A stretch of DNA of 64,000 nt from NCBI GenBank assembly GCA_020744425.1, contig JAGMUV010000023.1:1149915-1213914 (forward strand). The letters run 5' to 3'. The position numbers and the translations under genes are program-made. The notes under the pieces are model-generated. The model was not told where the DNA came from and made no database searches. It saw only the letters and a list, made by a program, of their open reading frames with translations. This document shows positions 1 to 13,210 of the stretch, piece by piece (the stretch's first letter is position 1; each line of letters opens with the position of its first letter). This DNA is from Dactylonectria macrodidyma (lineage: Eukaryota > Ascomycota > Sordariomycetes > Hypocreales > Nectriaceae).

Positions 1-3000
1 AAGTAGAAAAATCCTTACTATAGTTAAGAAAGGCAATAAATGTATATAATTCATATCTATTCTAGAAGATAGCGAATCCTACTAATATAAGGTTAAGGAA
101 GAAATTCCTAATAGATAGCTAAACTAGGTTAAGGTAGACTATAGCTAGGTAAGAAACGCGTTTAACACAACCTTTTAACTACTTAAGACCTAAGCTATAT
201 AAATAAATAATAACTATAATTATTAATAAGTTAGGTATACTAAGAATGAGTGTTTAGTATTGTTTTCTAAGAAAGGTAAATAGATCTAGAATAAGCTCTA
301 TAATAATAAAAAACCTAAGTAAGGTAGCAAATAATAAAACACTAGTACTAATAAGTACTATGAACCTTTATAAAATAGGACTACAAAAGGCAGATAATGC
401 CTAAAGACCTATCGCTTTTTAAATGAACTTAGTTAAGAACTAGAGCCTATCCTTATACTTATAAATAAATACTCAGATAGTAATAATAATAAACAGACAG
501 ACCCCTATTATGAGAAATATAGGGAATCCCTAATAGAAGCAAAGGAATAGTAGAATATAGTAAAAATCGACTTATAAGGAATCTATATATAGTTAAATAA
601 CGAAGATTAATATTAGTAGATAGTTAGAAAAAGATAAGAACCTTAAGCTAAAGAAGACCTCTATATTTATACTAGATTAAGACTTAAAGCATAAAGTAAT
701 AAAGAAATACCTTAAGGAGAGTTCTTAGATGACTCTTATATTAGAATGAATAACTCTTAATACTATAAACTTATATAGATTTTATACTATAATCTATATT
801 ATAAGAAGCATATTTATAATAAATAGAAGAATAATTACTTCTTTATATAACTAAAAGATTACCTAGTATTTATACTATACCTTTATAATAAAATCAAGGG
901 CTACTAAATGAGGAGTTTTAAACCTATTAATAGAATTGTAATCTTAGAATATTCTAATAAGTTTTTCCTCTTAGAATATATTAAAAGACTAATGAATCTA
1001 ATATAGTATAATAAAGAAGACTGCTTAATTTATACTTAAGCTAAGATTAACTTATAGTATATATAATAAAATAAATAGAAAGACCTAATAGCTAACTATA
1101 CTAAGTAAATATAAGTACTATAAATAAAAAATAATAAATACTATTTATAGAAGAGCGATAGGCAAGTAATAATATAATAAGAAAATCACTTCTATTAAAA
1201 GCTCTATATATAGTATAGATAGTAATAAAACGAAAGACACTTAAGCTAAAAGTGCGAATTAATAGTATATAACTTACTATATTAATAAATAGCAGAGCTA
1301 AAGTAGATTATATTAATCTGAAGGTAATTAATAAGCTAAAGCTATTATAAAAGTATAAGAAGGAAGCTTACATATTATATAACCTTAAAAGCAATATTTT
1401 TAATTATAAAGATAGATAGATTACTAAAGAACTTAATTACTTAAAGGTTTTTATTAATAGAAAGAACTAAAGCATTATCCTTAATATTATTCTAATAAAA
1501 TATTATAATATTATACTTAGGTATCTATAACTAAGAAAATATAATCTATATATTAACTAGAGAACTAGCTAAGTACTAGTTAATAATAATAATATACTCT
1601 ATAGTAATAATAAAAATAACTTAGAAAAAGGAGAATCTTTAATCTTAATCCCTAAAGATAGTAAGAGTAAGACTTTATATAAGGAAATGATAGATACTTT
1701 ATTACTCTTAATAAGAATATAATATAAGCATTAGAAAAGTAAGAAAAATATACTCTAAAGAATGATTAAATGCCTTTAATAATAGTTTAAAGAAATAAAT
1801 AAAGACTTTAAGAAATAGAAAAGAGAATAATAAGGAAATCCTAAAGATAATAGGCTTAAAAACGTACTAGTATAGTACTATATCTATAAAAAGCTCTTCA
1901 TAAAAGAACTTAAGATAGGACTACTAGAATTTAGTTAATAAGACTATAAAATTATACTAAAAGATAGAACGTTACTTATATTCTATAAGATTTTTAATCT
2001 TAATAAAATATAATTATAAATACTTAAAGAATATATTAAAGACATACTATATAAAGGATATATTAGAATATTAAAGTCCTTAGCTAACTATTTAGTTATA
2101 TTTATTCTTAAAAAGAATAGTAAACTCTGACTTATTATAGATTACTACTATTTAAATAATATTATATTAAAAGATTAAACCCTATTATTACTTATTATAG
2201 AGCTTAAGGACTGACTCTATAGAATAAAGTTCTTTATAGTATTAAATCTTAAAAATGCATATAGCCTTATTTACATTAAGGAAGGATATGAATAGAAAAC
2301 TGCCTTTAGAATGAAGTTTAAACTATATAAATACCTTATTATACCTTTTAGACTTATAAATGCACTAGTTATATTTTAATGAATAATTAATAATATACTA
2401 TAAAAGTACTTTAATATATTTATTATATATTACTTAGATAATATCCTTATCTTCTTTAAAATAAAAGAAGAATATACTAAGTATATTTATAAAATACTAT
2501 AAGTATTATAAGACTATAGGTTATTAGTTAAACTAGAGAAAAGTCATTTCTATACTCTAAAAGTAGAATTTCTTAAATATATAATCTCTTATAATAAGAT
2601 TAAAATAAATCTAAAGAAAATTGCTATAGTTAGTAAATAGCTAAAACTAATAAATATTATAAAAGTATAAGCCTTCTTTAGATTTACTAATTACTATTAA
2701 AAATTCATTAAAAGGTTTAGTAAATATACTATATTATTTACTAACTTTATATAAAAAGGAATAGAATTTAAATAGAATACTACTATAGAAAATGCATTTA
2801 ATAAAATTAAAGAGATTATATTAAGTAAACCTATTTTAATAACTTTCGACCTTAAATAAGAAATCAAGTTAGAAATAGACTCTTTAGACTTCATATAAAG
2901 TACTTAGATTAGATAATAAGATAATAATAGAGTATTATACCCTATTGCCTTCTTTTCTTATAAAATGCATAGCGCAGAACTTAACTACTCTATTTATAAT

Positions 3001-5278
3001 AAAGAATTCTTTATAATTATTAATACCTTTAAGGAATTCTAATACTATTTCTTAAGAAATAAATATAAGATTAAAGTCTATATAGACTATAAGAATATCT
3101 TATACTTTACTATTACTTAAGAACTTAGTAGATAATAATTATAATATACTAAATACTTTTTAAAATTCGACTATACTATTATCTATTATAAAGGCTCAGA
3201 GAATAGAAGAGCTAATACTATTAGTTAATAATATAACTTTAATAATAGTAAAAGAATAGTTAATAAATAACTCTTATACTTTATACTTAAAGGATACTTA
3301 AAATAGAAATTTATTATAAAAGTCTAGAAAGGAATAATACCTCTATAGCCAGAACACTTAGAACTAATCCAGAACGACAGACTAGCACTCTATTAGATAG
3401 ACTGGGCCTAAGGTTATACTAAGAAAGTTATATATAAAAATAGACTTATTATTGTCCTTAATAGCTTCTAATACTAGATAGTATAAGACTTACACATAGA
3501 AGGACTATATAATAGAGATATTAACATACTATACTAATATATTATAAAAACATACTAAACCTATAGCCTTAATAAAGCGCTCTATAATGCAATCGAAGAA
3601 TGCCTAAAGTATTACCTGCTAAAATAACTACTAGTAGAATACTTAAAGAAGCTAGAAGAACTAGATGACTACTGATTTAACTAAGTTACTAATAACCACT
3701 CCTAAAAAAGGCATATTAAGCGAAGTAAAGACAGTAGAATTATTATACTAGATAATATAAAGAATTACCTCGCATAATACTATCACAACCTAGCATATAA
3801 TAGAACACCTGCCTAAGCCATTATGCAAATAGAGGAGTTCTATATAATAGAAAATATATATAGAATTATAAGGGACTTAATAGCATAATGCTCTAAATGC
3901 TCTAAAGACTAATTATATATCTCTAGAATGATTACTATAATATAGCACTTAGTAGAATAAGGAAACCTACTACTTAAATAAATTTAGGAATATAATAATA
4001 TATTACCTAAAGGCAGACGAATAAAGAAATAGTAAGTTCTTAAAGAATTGTAATACAAACTTATATAGGAAATATACAAATACTTACTATACAGATACTA
4101 GAGAGTTAATAAAACCCTTAATAGAGTTAGAATGACTTATAAATTTCCTAAGATAAAGATAGTAATTTGAACTATTATTTAATAATATAATCTTTATATA
4201 AAAACCAAGGTATAATACTATAAATTATATAAAGAATTATAATCCCTATTAGTTATAACCTGACTATAGGACTCTATTATAATGGATTTCATTATGAAAC
4301 TACTCTTATTAAAGGACCCTGCAATCAGAACCCTTTATAATAGTATTCTTATTATTATAAATAGACTTATGAAATTTTCCTATTTTATATTTTATTAAGA
4401 ATCGATAGATATAGAGCAGTTTGCTTATATCTTCCTAAGAAATATTATTAATACTTATAGGCTACTCTTAGAAATTCTCTTTAATAAAGGACCTCTATTT
4501 GCTTCTAAATTTTAGTAAGTACTAATAGACTATTTAGAATTAAACTACTAACTCTTTACAGCTTTCTAACTATAGACTGATAGTTAGATAGAATAAATAA
4601 ACTAAATATTAGAATAATACCTTTAATACTATATTAATTATAAATAAAATGATTAAGTTAAGAAACTACTAACTATATAATTAAGCTATAATATAGCTAT
4701 TTATAAAAGCACGAAACTCACTCTAATATATACTAACTTTAGATTTACTTCTAATGCTTATAAAGTAAGCTAAAATAGACTAATTATCTTTAAAGCCATC
4801 CTTATATTAGAAAAATTAAAAAATCTATATAAAGAAATAAAGACTAAACTCAAATTTATTAGAAATCAGATAAAAAAATACTATAATAAAAAATGGATAA
4901 AGGGACTATCCTTCTAAAAGGGAGATATAGTATACCTTACTATAAAAAATATTAAAATAAAACAAGAAAATAAAAAACTAGACTATAAATACATTAGACC
5001 TTATAAAATTATTAAAAAAATCTTAGAAAATAACTACTAATTAGACTTATTACTAAAAGTCAGACTTTATTCAGTCTTCTATATCTTACTTCTTAAGACT
5101 ATAAAAGATACGATTTATACTAAGTATAGTAATAAATATAAGACTAAGGTTAAAAGAATAGAGGAATATAAAATTAAAGAGATCTATAATATATAAGTTA
5201 GGAATAATAAGACTAAATACCTTATTAAATAGAAAAACTACCCTAAAAGTAGCAATTAATAGGAACCCGCTAAAAACC

Positions 5279-5950
5279 TTACCTATATATAATGCTTACT
5301 AAAGAACTTTTACTAATAACACTAGGTTTGATTAAAGACCTAACGTTACTAAAATCGCCCCTAAGACTAAAAGTAGACCAATCAGTCTCCTCTAGGACGC
5401 CTAATAACCTTAGGTTATAAACCACCCATTTTTCATAAGCCTTTAATATAAGAAGGACCCTATCCTCCTTATCTAACTCCTGCATCCTCTGCTTAAATAA
5501 ATTAGAACCCCGCTCCTTCACTTTCTTCTTAATCTTCTTAATCTAAGCTAAGTAATTTACTACTATTACTAGAAATGCTTACAGTTCAGCTAGCTAGTTA
5601 TAGATAAGTATAATTTAATTACTAGCTTCCTCCTCCTTTTATATAAGCTTTTTCTATTAATTAATCAGCCTATTTACTAAGGTAATATTAGTATAAATCC
5701 ACTAAGGAAGGAAGGAATACCTTATATAAAGATACTATATAGATACTATTATAAGACTGATTATAATAAATACATTCTTTATAATAATTAGAATAACTAG
5801 TATTCTCTATCTAATACTTAATCTTATGCTTAAAGCAATAAGTATAAGGCATATTAGTAATATAGCTATTAAGCTTAGTAAAAGTTTAAAGAGATTTGCA
5901 CTTAGTTATCTTTTTCATTTTTTTAATTACTTTCTTTACCTTCTGCTTTA
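5279..5950 (-). pseudogene. Antisense Zn2Cys6/coiled-coil accessory gene relic of family 2 copy A
   Basis: Between pol and the 3' LTR the minus strand keeps an 80-residue open stretch (5279-5521). Upstream of it, at about 5735-5852, is a ghost zinc cluster. Reading TAT (Tyr) as mutated TGT (Cys), the spacing is Cx2Cx6Cx10Cx2Cx6C, with two cysteines still present and four turned to tyrosine. G-to-A change on this strand is what RIP produces. Position, orientation and domain order match the intact antisense gene at 59379-59983 of family 1. Start and end are approximate because of stops. Confidence 0.6.
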
Positions 5951-6079
5951 TTATATACTATAGCATTATATTAGTATATCTACGAATATTTACAGAAAGA
6001 AGTTATAGACTAATATTAGAAATTATATAAGGCCTACTTATATAGCCTTAAGGATAAGACTAATAAAGGGGAGATATTA

Positions 6080-6462
6080 TATTATAACCCGGTCTGTATA
6101 GACTATATAATGTTAATTAGAGCATACTTACCTTACTAATTTCTAACTAATCCTATTAGATTATGATTTTAAACTATAATCCTAGTAATAGATTATGATC
6201 TTTAACTATAATCCTAAAGAATAAATTACGATTCTAAACCGTAATCTATTAGAATTATCTTAGTATATAAGTACATTCATTTAGCACTTTTATAAAGATA
6301 GCCTTACTAGCTATTAATACACTTGGTTATATTAAATCTACTATTCTACTATTACTAGACCGTAACTTATATTACTTACTATGATATCCTTAATTCACTT
6401 AATTATAAATATTACATGCCTTGGACCTACCCTAGAGCCCTAGTGTAAGCCCGACCGTTATA
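6080..6462 (+). repeat. 3' LTR of family 2 copy A
   Basis: 383 bp, matching the two LTRs of copy B (384 bp each). It begins with a RIP-altered TGTCACAG (read as TATTATAA) directly after a purine-rich GGGGAGA stretch and ends CCGTTATA, equivalent to CCGTTACA. It contains the AGCTATTAA motif discussed under self-priming. The flank after it cannot be tested for a target duplication because the 5' end is outside the window. Confidence 0.88.
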
Positions 6463-6703
6463 TGTAATATATACTTGTTTGTAACATAAGCTTATCATAC
6501 ACGTTATAATAGATTTATAAAGATAAAAGCATGCCTTATTATATATAGAGACTAGTAAGTAATAGATAGTTAAGAGACTTATATAATAACTTTAGTAAGC
6601 ATATTATTTAGAACCCTTATAGCCTTAGCTAACTGATTTAACTATAATATACTATAATATAATATAGTTAATGCATTTATATATATAAAGCTAGATAAGG
6701 ATA

Positions 6704-7128
6704 ACGTATATATCACTCATGCATCGCATCCAAGCATGCGTCGCACCTATACTATACACTTAAAATTAAAAACCTTAATTTTCTAAAAGTTTATATATAA
6801 TTATAGGATTTTTAAAAAAATTAATTTTAGATATTTAACTAAGAAGTTAATAAATTAGTAATTTCTTAAGATTTTTAAAAAAATTATTAAGCTAGTTATA
6901 AATAAAAATAGTAAAAAGTACAGTGCGAATTTAATAGCGCTAGCGTTATTAATATATAAAACTTAAAAGAATTCTTAAAAATAAGTTATATTATAAATAA
7001 TTTAATTTAAAAATCCTAGCTATTTTAGGCTTAATTTAAATTCTTTAGGATTTTTTAAAAATTGCGATTTAAGGTGAAAATCTTACTGTAACGCATGGTT
7101 GGATGCGACGCATGAGTGATATATACGT
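6704..7128. mobile_element. 425-bp MITE with 38-bp terminal inverted repeats and TA duplication
   Basis: Positions 6704-6741 and 7091-7128 are inverted repeats of 38 bp with two mismatches, beginning ACGTATATATCACTCATGC. The element is flanked on both sides by TA (6702-6703 and 7129-7130). The interior is AT-rich without coding capacity. TA duplications and ACGT termini are typical of fungal Tc1/mariner (pogo/Fot1) elements, so this is probably a non-autonomous derivative of one. The inverted repeats keep several GC-rich bases while the interior does not. Confidence 0.8.
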
Positions 7129-8424
7129 TATTTATATATAAATGCTTATAAAATATAGGAAGCTAAGAAGGATCCTAAAGCTATAGAAAGCTCTTTATAG
7201 TCTTTAGTAATTATTATTACTATAGTAAAAGCACTTTAAAAAGGGCTTACTATAAGTAGGCTTTTGCTAAGTGCTTAGTAAAGACTGCTATTAGCTTTAT
7301 AGAGATATTATCTTCTTCTTCTATATAAATAACTATATCTTCTATTTCTCTAAGTATATTAAGAGTAAGGCAATATTACTAATAGTAGAACTATAGAAAA
7401 TATATAATATTATAAGTAATAAGCTGCTTTAATAGTTCTTAGGGATTGAGATTATCTAGAATTGTAAAATAAGAAAGCTATAGTTATTATAAGCTATTTA
7501 TATTAATAAAATATACTGCCTGCTCTCTAAAGACTTACTAAACCTAATATTAATAACTTTAATAATTTATAAAGAACTTCTACTATATAATATAATAATA
7601 AGCCCTAATAGTATTAACCTATACTTTAGGAAGATTAGTACTATTATATATATAATAGTAATAACTTAACTAAATATAGCTTTTACTATAAGCTAACTAA
7701 CTAGGTTTAATCAAAACCCTAGACTATAGTAATAAAGAGCTATAAACAGAGCCTTATAATACTTTATATAAATAAAGAGTTTCTATTTTAAATATAGAGC
7801 TATAACTAATAATAAAGAAAATAGACTATAAGTCGCTTTAAATACTAGCTTTATTAATAACTTAATAAATCATTAGAGTTCTTAAGTATTTATTATAAAG
7901 CTCTTTAGTAGGATCACTTCTTAAAGAGCTAATAAGTAGAATATAGTCATAATATTAATAATAAAAGTAGAGCTTCTAGTGCTTTCTTAAGTAGCTAAGG
8001 AAGCTCTCTTTATAAGCTGATTTATCTCTATATTAAAAGTTAACTTAAACTCTCTAATAACTTATTAAATAGCTATAATAATAATAAGGATTATAATTAA
8101 ATATAATAATAAGTAAACTATCTGCTTTATTACTATAGAATTAGTATAACTATATATAAAGCTTAAATATATTAATATTTATAACTATTAGCTATACTAA
8201 GAAATCATTAAAAAGAGAATTAATATTATCTATATACTTATTACTTAAATGCTTACTAACAGATTAATAAAGAACTTATTAAAAGAAGGTTACTTAAGCT
8301 TCCTTAAGTAGCTAAAGCTAATCGACTTAATAGATAAGATTAAATAGAGAAGAAATAAAGAAAAGGCAAAGAAGCTATAAAGCAAAGTGCAGCTTAGCAG
8401 AAGGACTGCGAAGCTGAAGGGGCG
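7129..8424 (+). pseudogene. RIP-degraded Ty1/copia reverse transcriptase-RNase H end
   Basis: Reading through TAA/TAG stops on the plus strand gives an ordered series of copia hallmarks: FLGIEII (7440-7460), then YINKIY about 45 bp later, NPR near 7720, a DN-type RNase H stretch near 8100-8130, YWLYQEI-like sequence near 8190-8210, and a C-terminus resembling LTKxLPxxxFxxFLxQLGL near 8255-8320. A purine run AGCTGAAGGGG then leads into the LTR, as a polypurine tract should. Most stops sit where CAG or CAA (Gln) would be expected, consistent with C-to-T RIP. Only the 3' part of pol is recognisable; the left boundary is obscured by the MITE. It is inactive. Confidence 0.8.
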
Positions 8425-8844
8425 TGTTAGAATAGATCGTACGCATAGTTATGCATATAATCAGGTGACTTCAGTCAGGCGTATGATTACTAAAGGCATA
8501 CTAAGCATAGCCCGAATAGGAAGGCGGTGAATGCTGCATATAATACCCCTGACTGCTGCAGGGTCAGCCTAGATAACGAGATATACAATACACACACATG
8601 TGGGCTCTCAATGACTAAGGTGCTATGCATGCTGCCTAAATCTAACATGACTTCCTTTACGCAGCAGCTAAGGTCACAGCCTAAGGGCTCTGGCCACGAT
8701 CGAAGCCTGCTGCCCTGACTAGCTGGGCAGCTAAGATAGCAGCAGGGTCACAGCACGGCTTGCGGGGGCTAACGACACCGCTATGGCTCTTATACATACT
8801 ATAATGCTGGTTCAGACCTCATAGCAGGTATAGCTATTACAGCC

Positions 8845-9391
8845 TGTAAAGTTCTTATATATAAAATATATAACTGATAAGGAAATATCTCCTTTAGCTC
8901 TTATTAGATAAGACTGTAAATAACATATTCAAAATCTCCTGATTTTTAGCTTTATAATAGTATATATTATGCCTCAGAAAGCCTATCTTCCTTATACTAT
9001 AACCACAAAAGACATCTATAATAAGAACCTTCAATAAGGTTAGAGTTCAAGCATCAGACATACGTCCAACAGTCCTAAAACTCGGGACACGTCTTACCCG
9101 GTTTTACTATGACAAATTGTCCAAATCCCCTGTTAGATTGGACATGTGACTGGATAGCAATCTCTCTATAAAGCTGGGGCTTTTCTCTAGCCAGTCTAGA
9201 AGGATTATCATTATCAATATATGCATTTCTCAACCAATCACATCAAACTGACTACCTTTCTAATCGTCTTTTCCTGCTCTTTCTGAATCTTCAATCCCTT
9301 TTCTGATTGGTCAATTCCTTGACCCACAATCGCCGAGTTCCACCAATAACCTTCCACTCCTTCCACTCCTTCCACTACTATAGCCTTTACA
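8845..9391 (-). repeat. 547-bp solo LTR, copy C, inside the copia LTR
   Basis: Reverse-complement of the elements at 47961-48507 and 50891-51437, with the same length and the same ends TGTAAAG..CTTTACA. It is flanked by the 5-bp duplication CAGCC (8840-8844 and 9392-9396), which fits LTR integration. It differs from the other two copies at a scattering of bases, mostly C/T or G/A. It carries the tandem GGAAGGAGT repeat near one end. No internal region is present, so it is either a solo LTR left by recombination or a very short non-autonomous element. Confidence 0.88.
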
Positions 9392-9494
9392 CAGCCAATA
9401 GTAATCACAACACTAGCTTCAATCTAAGTAGGTATTGACCTTTGCTCTGATCTCTGCGATTTAGCACTTAGGTATATAAGGCTATATCTTAGTC

Positions 9495-9685
9495 TTAGTA
9501 CCTGCTTAGGCCTCCAGGCCTGAGCTGCTATAGCCTCTGCCTCAGCACCTGCTTAGGCCTCCAGGCCTAAGCTGCCCTGACCTCTACGTCTTAGCCCTTA
9601 GGTACATAAGGCTACCGCGTCTTAGCACCTGCCTCAGCCTCCGGGCCTAGGCTACTATAACCTCCGGGTCTTAGATGCCTTAATT
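9495..9685. repeat. Short imperfect tandem repeats within the copia LTR
   Basis: A module around AGCACCTGCTTAGGCCTCC followed by AGGCCTAAGCTGC occurs three times (near 9499, 9546 and 9626), the last copy diverged. A second module, CCCTTAGGTACATAAGG, occurs twice (near 9468 and 9596). They lie in the right half of the copia LTR and may be promoter repeats of that LTR. Confidence 0.6.
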
Positions 9686-9958
9686 TACGGATCTTGGCTA
9701 TTAATCTAGGTCTATAAGAAGTCACAGAATCAGGCTACTTATAGGCATTAGGGTTCTGGCTTAATGGCCCTGATCAATAGATGCTAGCTGCAGTGGTTTT
9801 TACCTCTATAAGCTCCCGCGAGGTTTTCCTATCTGCAGTTTTTCCTATCATATGGATCTCGATTTCTGGAGGTTTTGAATGCTAGCAAGCAGGAATAGGA
9901 ATACTAGAGAATTCCAAGCTGGTTAATAAATATGGGTATGCCGACACCCGCCCTAACA

Positions 9959-10594
9959 ATCCGCTGACGGATATCGGGCTCGAAATCATAAGTTAAATAG
10001 GGCTGCTTAATTGCTAGATAGAAGAGGAAGAAGGATTGCAGTCTAGGATGGATTGTAGGCCCGAGCTATAGGCCAGTTATGCCTATAGCCCCGGCCCCGG
10101 GTTATTGTACTTAGGTTTCTTCAGCTATTAACACCAGCCTAGCACGTCATCTTACCCTTAGGGGATTCTATAGATGTCTCTAGTAGATGTCTTCATGACG
10201 ATAATAAATCAACAACAACAACAACAACAATGTCACATGCCCTAGAGGCGGCACTAGCTTGCGCCGGGCGAGTCACTGGCCCAGCACTGGAATGGAGGCT
10301 TTTATAGCGGACCTAAGCCCTAGGAACGAGGACCAGAGATTAATCTTACACCTACATGACCCCTACCAGTCAGTCTACAGCTATTGACCTGCGTCTCTCA
10401 CTCTTCTCAATAGGCAACTTACACTTACCCTATTCTAGAGGTTAAAAAAGAAAATGGTGTGGCATAGAATGAAAGCTTATCCGTCCGATTTAGTCCATCT
10501 CTACAATATCCAGAAACGAAAGCAGGCAACTTAAAGGACGTGCCAATTAGATAGTATACCACCTCCCACTTCTGACTACATCTTCGCAATACGC
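9959..10594. other. Intergenic spacer with a CAA trinucleotide run
   Basis: No gene is visible between the copia LTR and the stop of the permease. A (CAA)7 run occupies 10210-10230. Just after the LTR there is a stretch containing GGGCTCGAAATC that could be either ordinary flank or the leader of a second copia element joined at this LTR; the sequence does not decide. Confidence 0.6.
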
Positions 10595-12395
10595 TTATAC
10601 AGAAACACCGCCCTCAACGACATGCATCTCCGTCAACGGCCCGACGTACCGTTTCCTCGCTCGCAGAGGCCAATAAACTATGCCAAACAACAGCGTCGCC
10701 CCCAAGACCACTGGTGCATAATTCATGTTGACTGCGGTGACGGGTTGGTAGGGAGGGAGGAGTAGAAATACACTGGTGAATATGAGATACATGGTGGCGA
10801 TGACGTTGACGGCAATTCCAAGTCTGCCAAGGCGCCATGGGCCCCAGGTAAGTGTTTCTGGGGAGGTGAGTCGGCGCCATAGCAAGAGGAGGATGGGGAA
10901 GAGATATGACAGCTGGAGGCTCACTACGGCGAGGGATAGAATGGCATTGAAGGCTGTCGTGGAGCCGATGTTGATGAGTCCAACGAGAATAAGAAGCGCA
11001 GTCGTAACAAGGATGGCAACGGTAGGGATCCCACGCTTTCGCTCCACCCTGGAGACGAAACCAGAAAACGGCAGTCCTAAACGAGGCATAAGTCAGATTC
11101 CCGAGGAAATCAGGCTGCACTAACCTTGGTCTCTTGCAAACGCCCACATCACCCGCGCCGCGGAAGTAATCAGCGGGATGGTGGAGATGATCGCCATGAT
11201 GGTCACGGCAGCGGCAAGCGTATTTGTAGCAGCCAAGCTCCTCGTAATGTTGTAAAACACCTGGATGATGGGGAAACCAGTCGGTGTGTTGAGGGCTGAG
11301 GCAATATCACCCATGCAGAACAGCAGCGTGATCAAGAATGCGAACCCGAGTGCCCCGTTGACAACCACACAACCGACCATGGCACGGGGCACGCCGACCT
11401 CAGCCTTTTCCATCTCCTCGCTAAGATGTGTGGCTCCGTCATATCCTATAAGCACGTAGCAGCAGCTCAGGAGGCCGATACACCATGCGATGCCATCATT
11501 AGACCAACCTGAGTTGTTCTCAAATGTCGCAAAGACAAATGTGGGTGAATGCTTTGTCGGCGATACAACAGCCATCACGATAAGGATGATAAGGAAGAAA
11601 CCGACATGGAGCGCCATGGTTATCTTCTCCAACAGAGGTAAAATGTGGCTGCAGTAGATACAGACACAGGCAGAGCCCAAGAGGATAGCCCAATAGAGAA
11701 GGGTACCATGCCATCTTTCGAAGGCGTACGACTCGGGGTAGTTTAGGACCAGGAGGCCCTGGATTTGAGTTCCGGCGAGAAATGGCGCGCTCCCGGCCAG
11801 AGAAATCCATCCAACGATTCTAGGGACTTGAAGTCAACAACGGCCGTGCACTCTAGGAGGATCCTTACGTGATGTAGCCTGCGAACCAACTGCTCACCGG
11901 ACCGTTCTTCTTCGGGATCAGATTGGCGACAAAGTGGTATTGCCCTCCAGCTGTGGGATGGCTATACAAATCCATTCTCGTCAGCAGCCGTACTTCATAG
12001 AGATCCAGGTCATGTTACCTCGATGCCAGCTCAGCAAGGGACATGGCCGAACATAACGACCCGACAAAGGCAATGATGGCTCCGTAGACAAGCGAGGACG
12101 GGCCTCCGCTGATCAATCCAGTGGCCATTGTGCTATCGACTAGTTAGCATCTTCAATCAAGCATCACGTGGATCCGTCGTACCTGCATAGGGCTTCCCAT
12201 GTCGCCATCAAAGAGACACAAGTCGCTAGTATAGCAGTTGGAGAGAAGTTGCGCTGTCTGTTGCTCAGTTTTATTGTGGATGCAAGTAGGTAGGGCATAT
12301 ACCTTGACCTCCTGGACATATCCCAGGCGTGCGAGCTGCTCCTCGCCTGCGACAGAAGGCATGGCCTGCTTCTCCAAGGATGGCTGTGGCGTCAT
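10595..12395 (-). CDS. APC-superfamily amino acid/choline/GABA-type permease (six exons)
   Basis: A plasma-membrane transporter of the amino acid-choline transporter branch of the APC superfamily; the substrate cannot be read from the sequence. Proposed exons, from the start: 12303-12395, 12183-12253, 12019-12132, 11869-11961, 11125-11819, 10595-11076. Every intron is 48-57 bp with GT..AG ends, the lengths sum to 1548 bp, and the joined frame has no stop, giving 515 residues, a normal length for the family. The N-terminal RNFSPTAILATCVSLMATW, the SGGPSSLVYG stretch and AELAS..YPTAGGQYH-like region (here SSHPTAGGQYH) are typical. The conserved YDGATHLSEEM segment lies in exon 5. About 12 hydrophobic segments are visible. 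It faces the copia LTR with its 3' end. The intact reading frame over six exons argues that it is functional. Confidence 0.88.
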
Positions 12396-13210
12396 GGGGA
12401 CTTTGGCTCACGAGGAGTCTTCAAAAAGCAACGAATAGTAGTGTAACTAGGCAAGGTAACTTGACGGAGCTTGCAAATGTAGAAGCGTATGAGGATTCAT
12501 CTCAAACTTTGCAGACACTCAACGTCTGTTAAATATGTTCCTTATCTCAAATCTGAGGGATCCATATTGACACCACCACGGGACTTTGAAATCTTTGGAG
12601 CTAGCCCTTAAGGTCCCACCATACCCTAAGTAGAAGAAAAATGCGAGGTGTGGCGCCCAAGAGCCCATGCACCCCGCGTTCTAGTGAGATAATGGGATCG
12701 GAGTTGCTGATACGACGCTAAATCGTGCGAGGTATGAACATGGGGTTTGATAGCAGCTGGCCCAGGCAACCGCCTTCCAATCTTGCCGAGTCTCGGAAAG
12801 AAATGTAGGACTTCCGAGCAGCCAGGTTGGGCAATGGCAGCTTGTTTTCTCTTGAGCTGAGGTACCTTAACCCTTCGCTCCATACCTTGCTCCACTCACC
12901 CCCTATGACGATGCGAGGACGAGCGCAGTACTAAAGGGGCTTAACTTCGTCATCACTGGTTCTTCCAATCATCTGATCAGCTTTGTACATTCTCATTCTC
13001 GCTAAATCAATGCTACTATAAGGCAGTGACGATGAAGGCACTATGGTCTCGCACTCATTCAATCACAGCTCTCTTGGCTATGGCTTATGTTGGAGCACAG
13101 ATACGTTGAGAAAAGACATGAAATACTATCCTGGGGCCTAGAGTCTGACTCGCCTTGTGTTCTCTCCCTTGGACCCAGTTCATACTCATCTAACTGTGAA
13201 ACTAGAGAAC
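12396..13210. other. Intergenic region upstream of the permease
   Basis: No convincing gene. The 12626-12895 minus-strand frame has no family features and no splice partner. This stretch should contain the permease promoter and the 3' end of the MoaF-like transcript. Confidence 0.5.

Larger units (their letters stand above)
1..6462 (+). mobile_element. RIP-degraded Ty3/gypsy chromovirus, family 2 copy A (5' end outside window)
   Basis: The first base lines up with about position 46548 of family 2 copy B, so roughly 1.8 kb of this element lies to the left of the window. The DNA is extremely AT-rich, full of TA, with stops in all frames. Reading through the stops still shows pol in order on the plus strand: a reverse transcriptase active-site relic near 2425-2450 (YLDN), RNase H near 2830-3230, integrase near 4100-4760, and a chromodomain-like end near 5150-5260. 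An antisense gene relic and the 3' LTR follow. Loss of CpA and CpG to TpA is the classic RIP signature. No frame is usable, so it can only be an old, non-autonomous copy. The reading is confident; the exact RIP level would need a dinucleotide count. Confidence 0.9.
8425..9958 (+). repeat. Ty1/copia 3' LTR, split by a solo LTR
   Basis: The sequence runs from TGTTAGAATAG, directly after the polypurine tract, to CGCCCTAACA, giving TG..CA ends with a 6-bp inverted repeat TGTTAG/CTAACA. Without the 547-bp insertion and its 5-bp duplication it is about 982 bp, long for a fungal copia LTR. It is far less AT-rich than the pol relic beside it. Short frames in it, for example at 8527-8718, show no recognisable protein. 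The 5' LTR was not found, so the target duplication cannot be checked. Confidence 0.65.

Noticed and set aside
8527..8718. 63-residue plus-strand frame as a gene
   Set aside because: It lies wholly within the copia LTR and shows no protein features.
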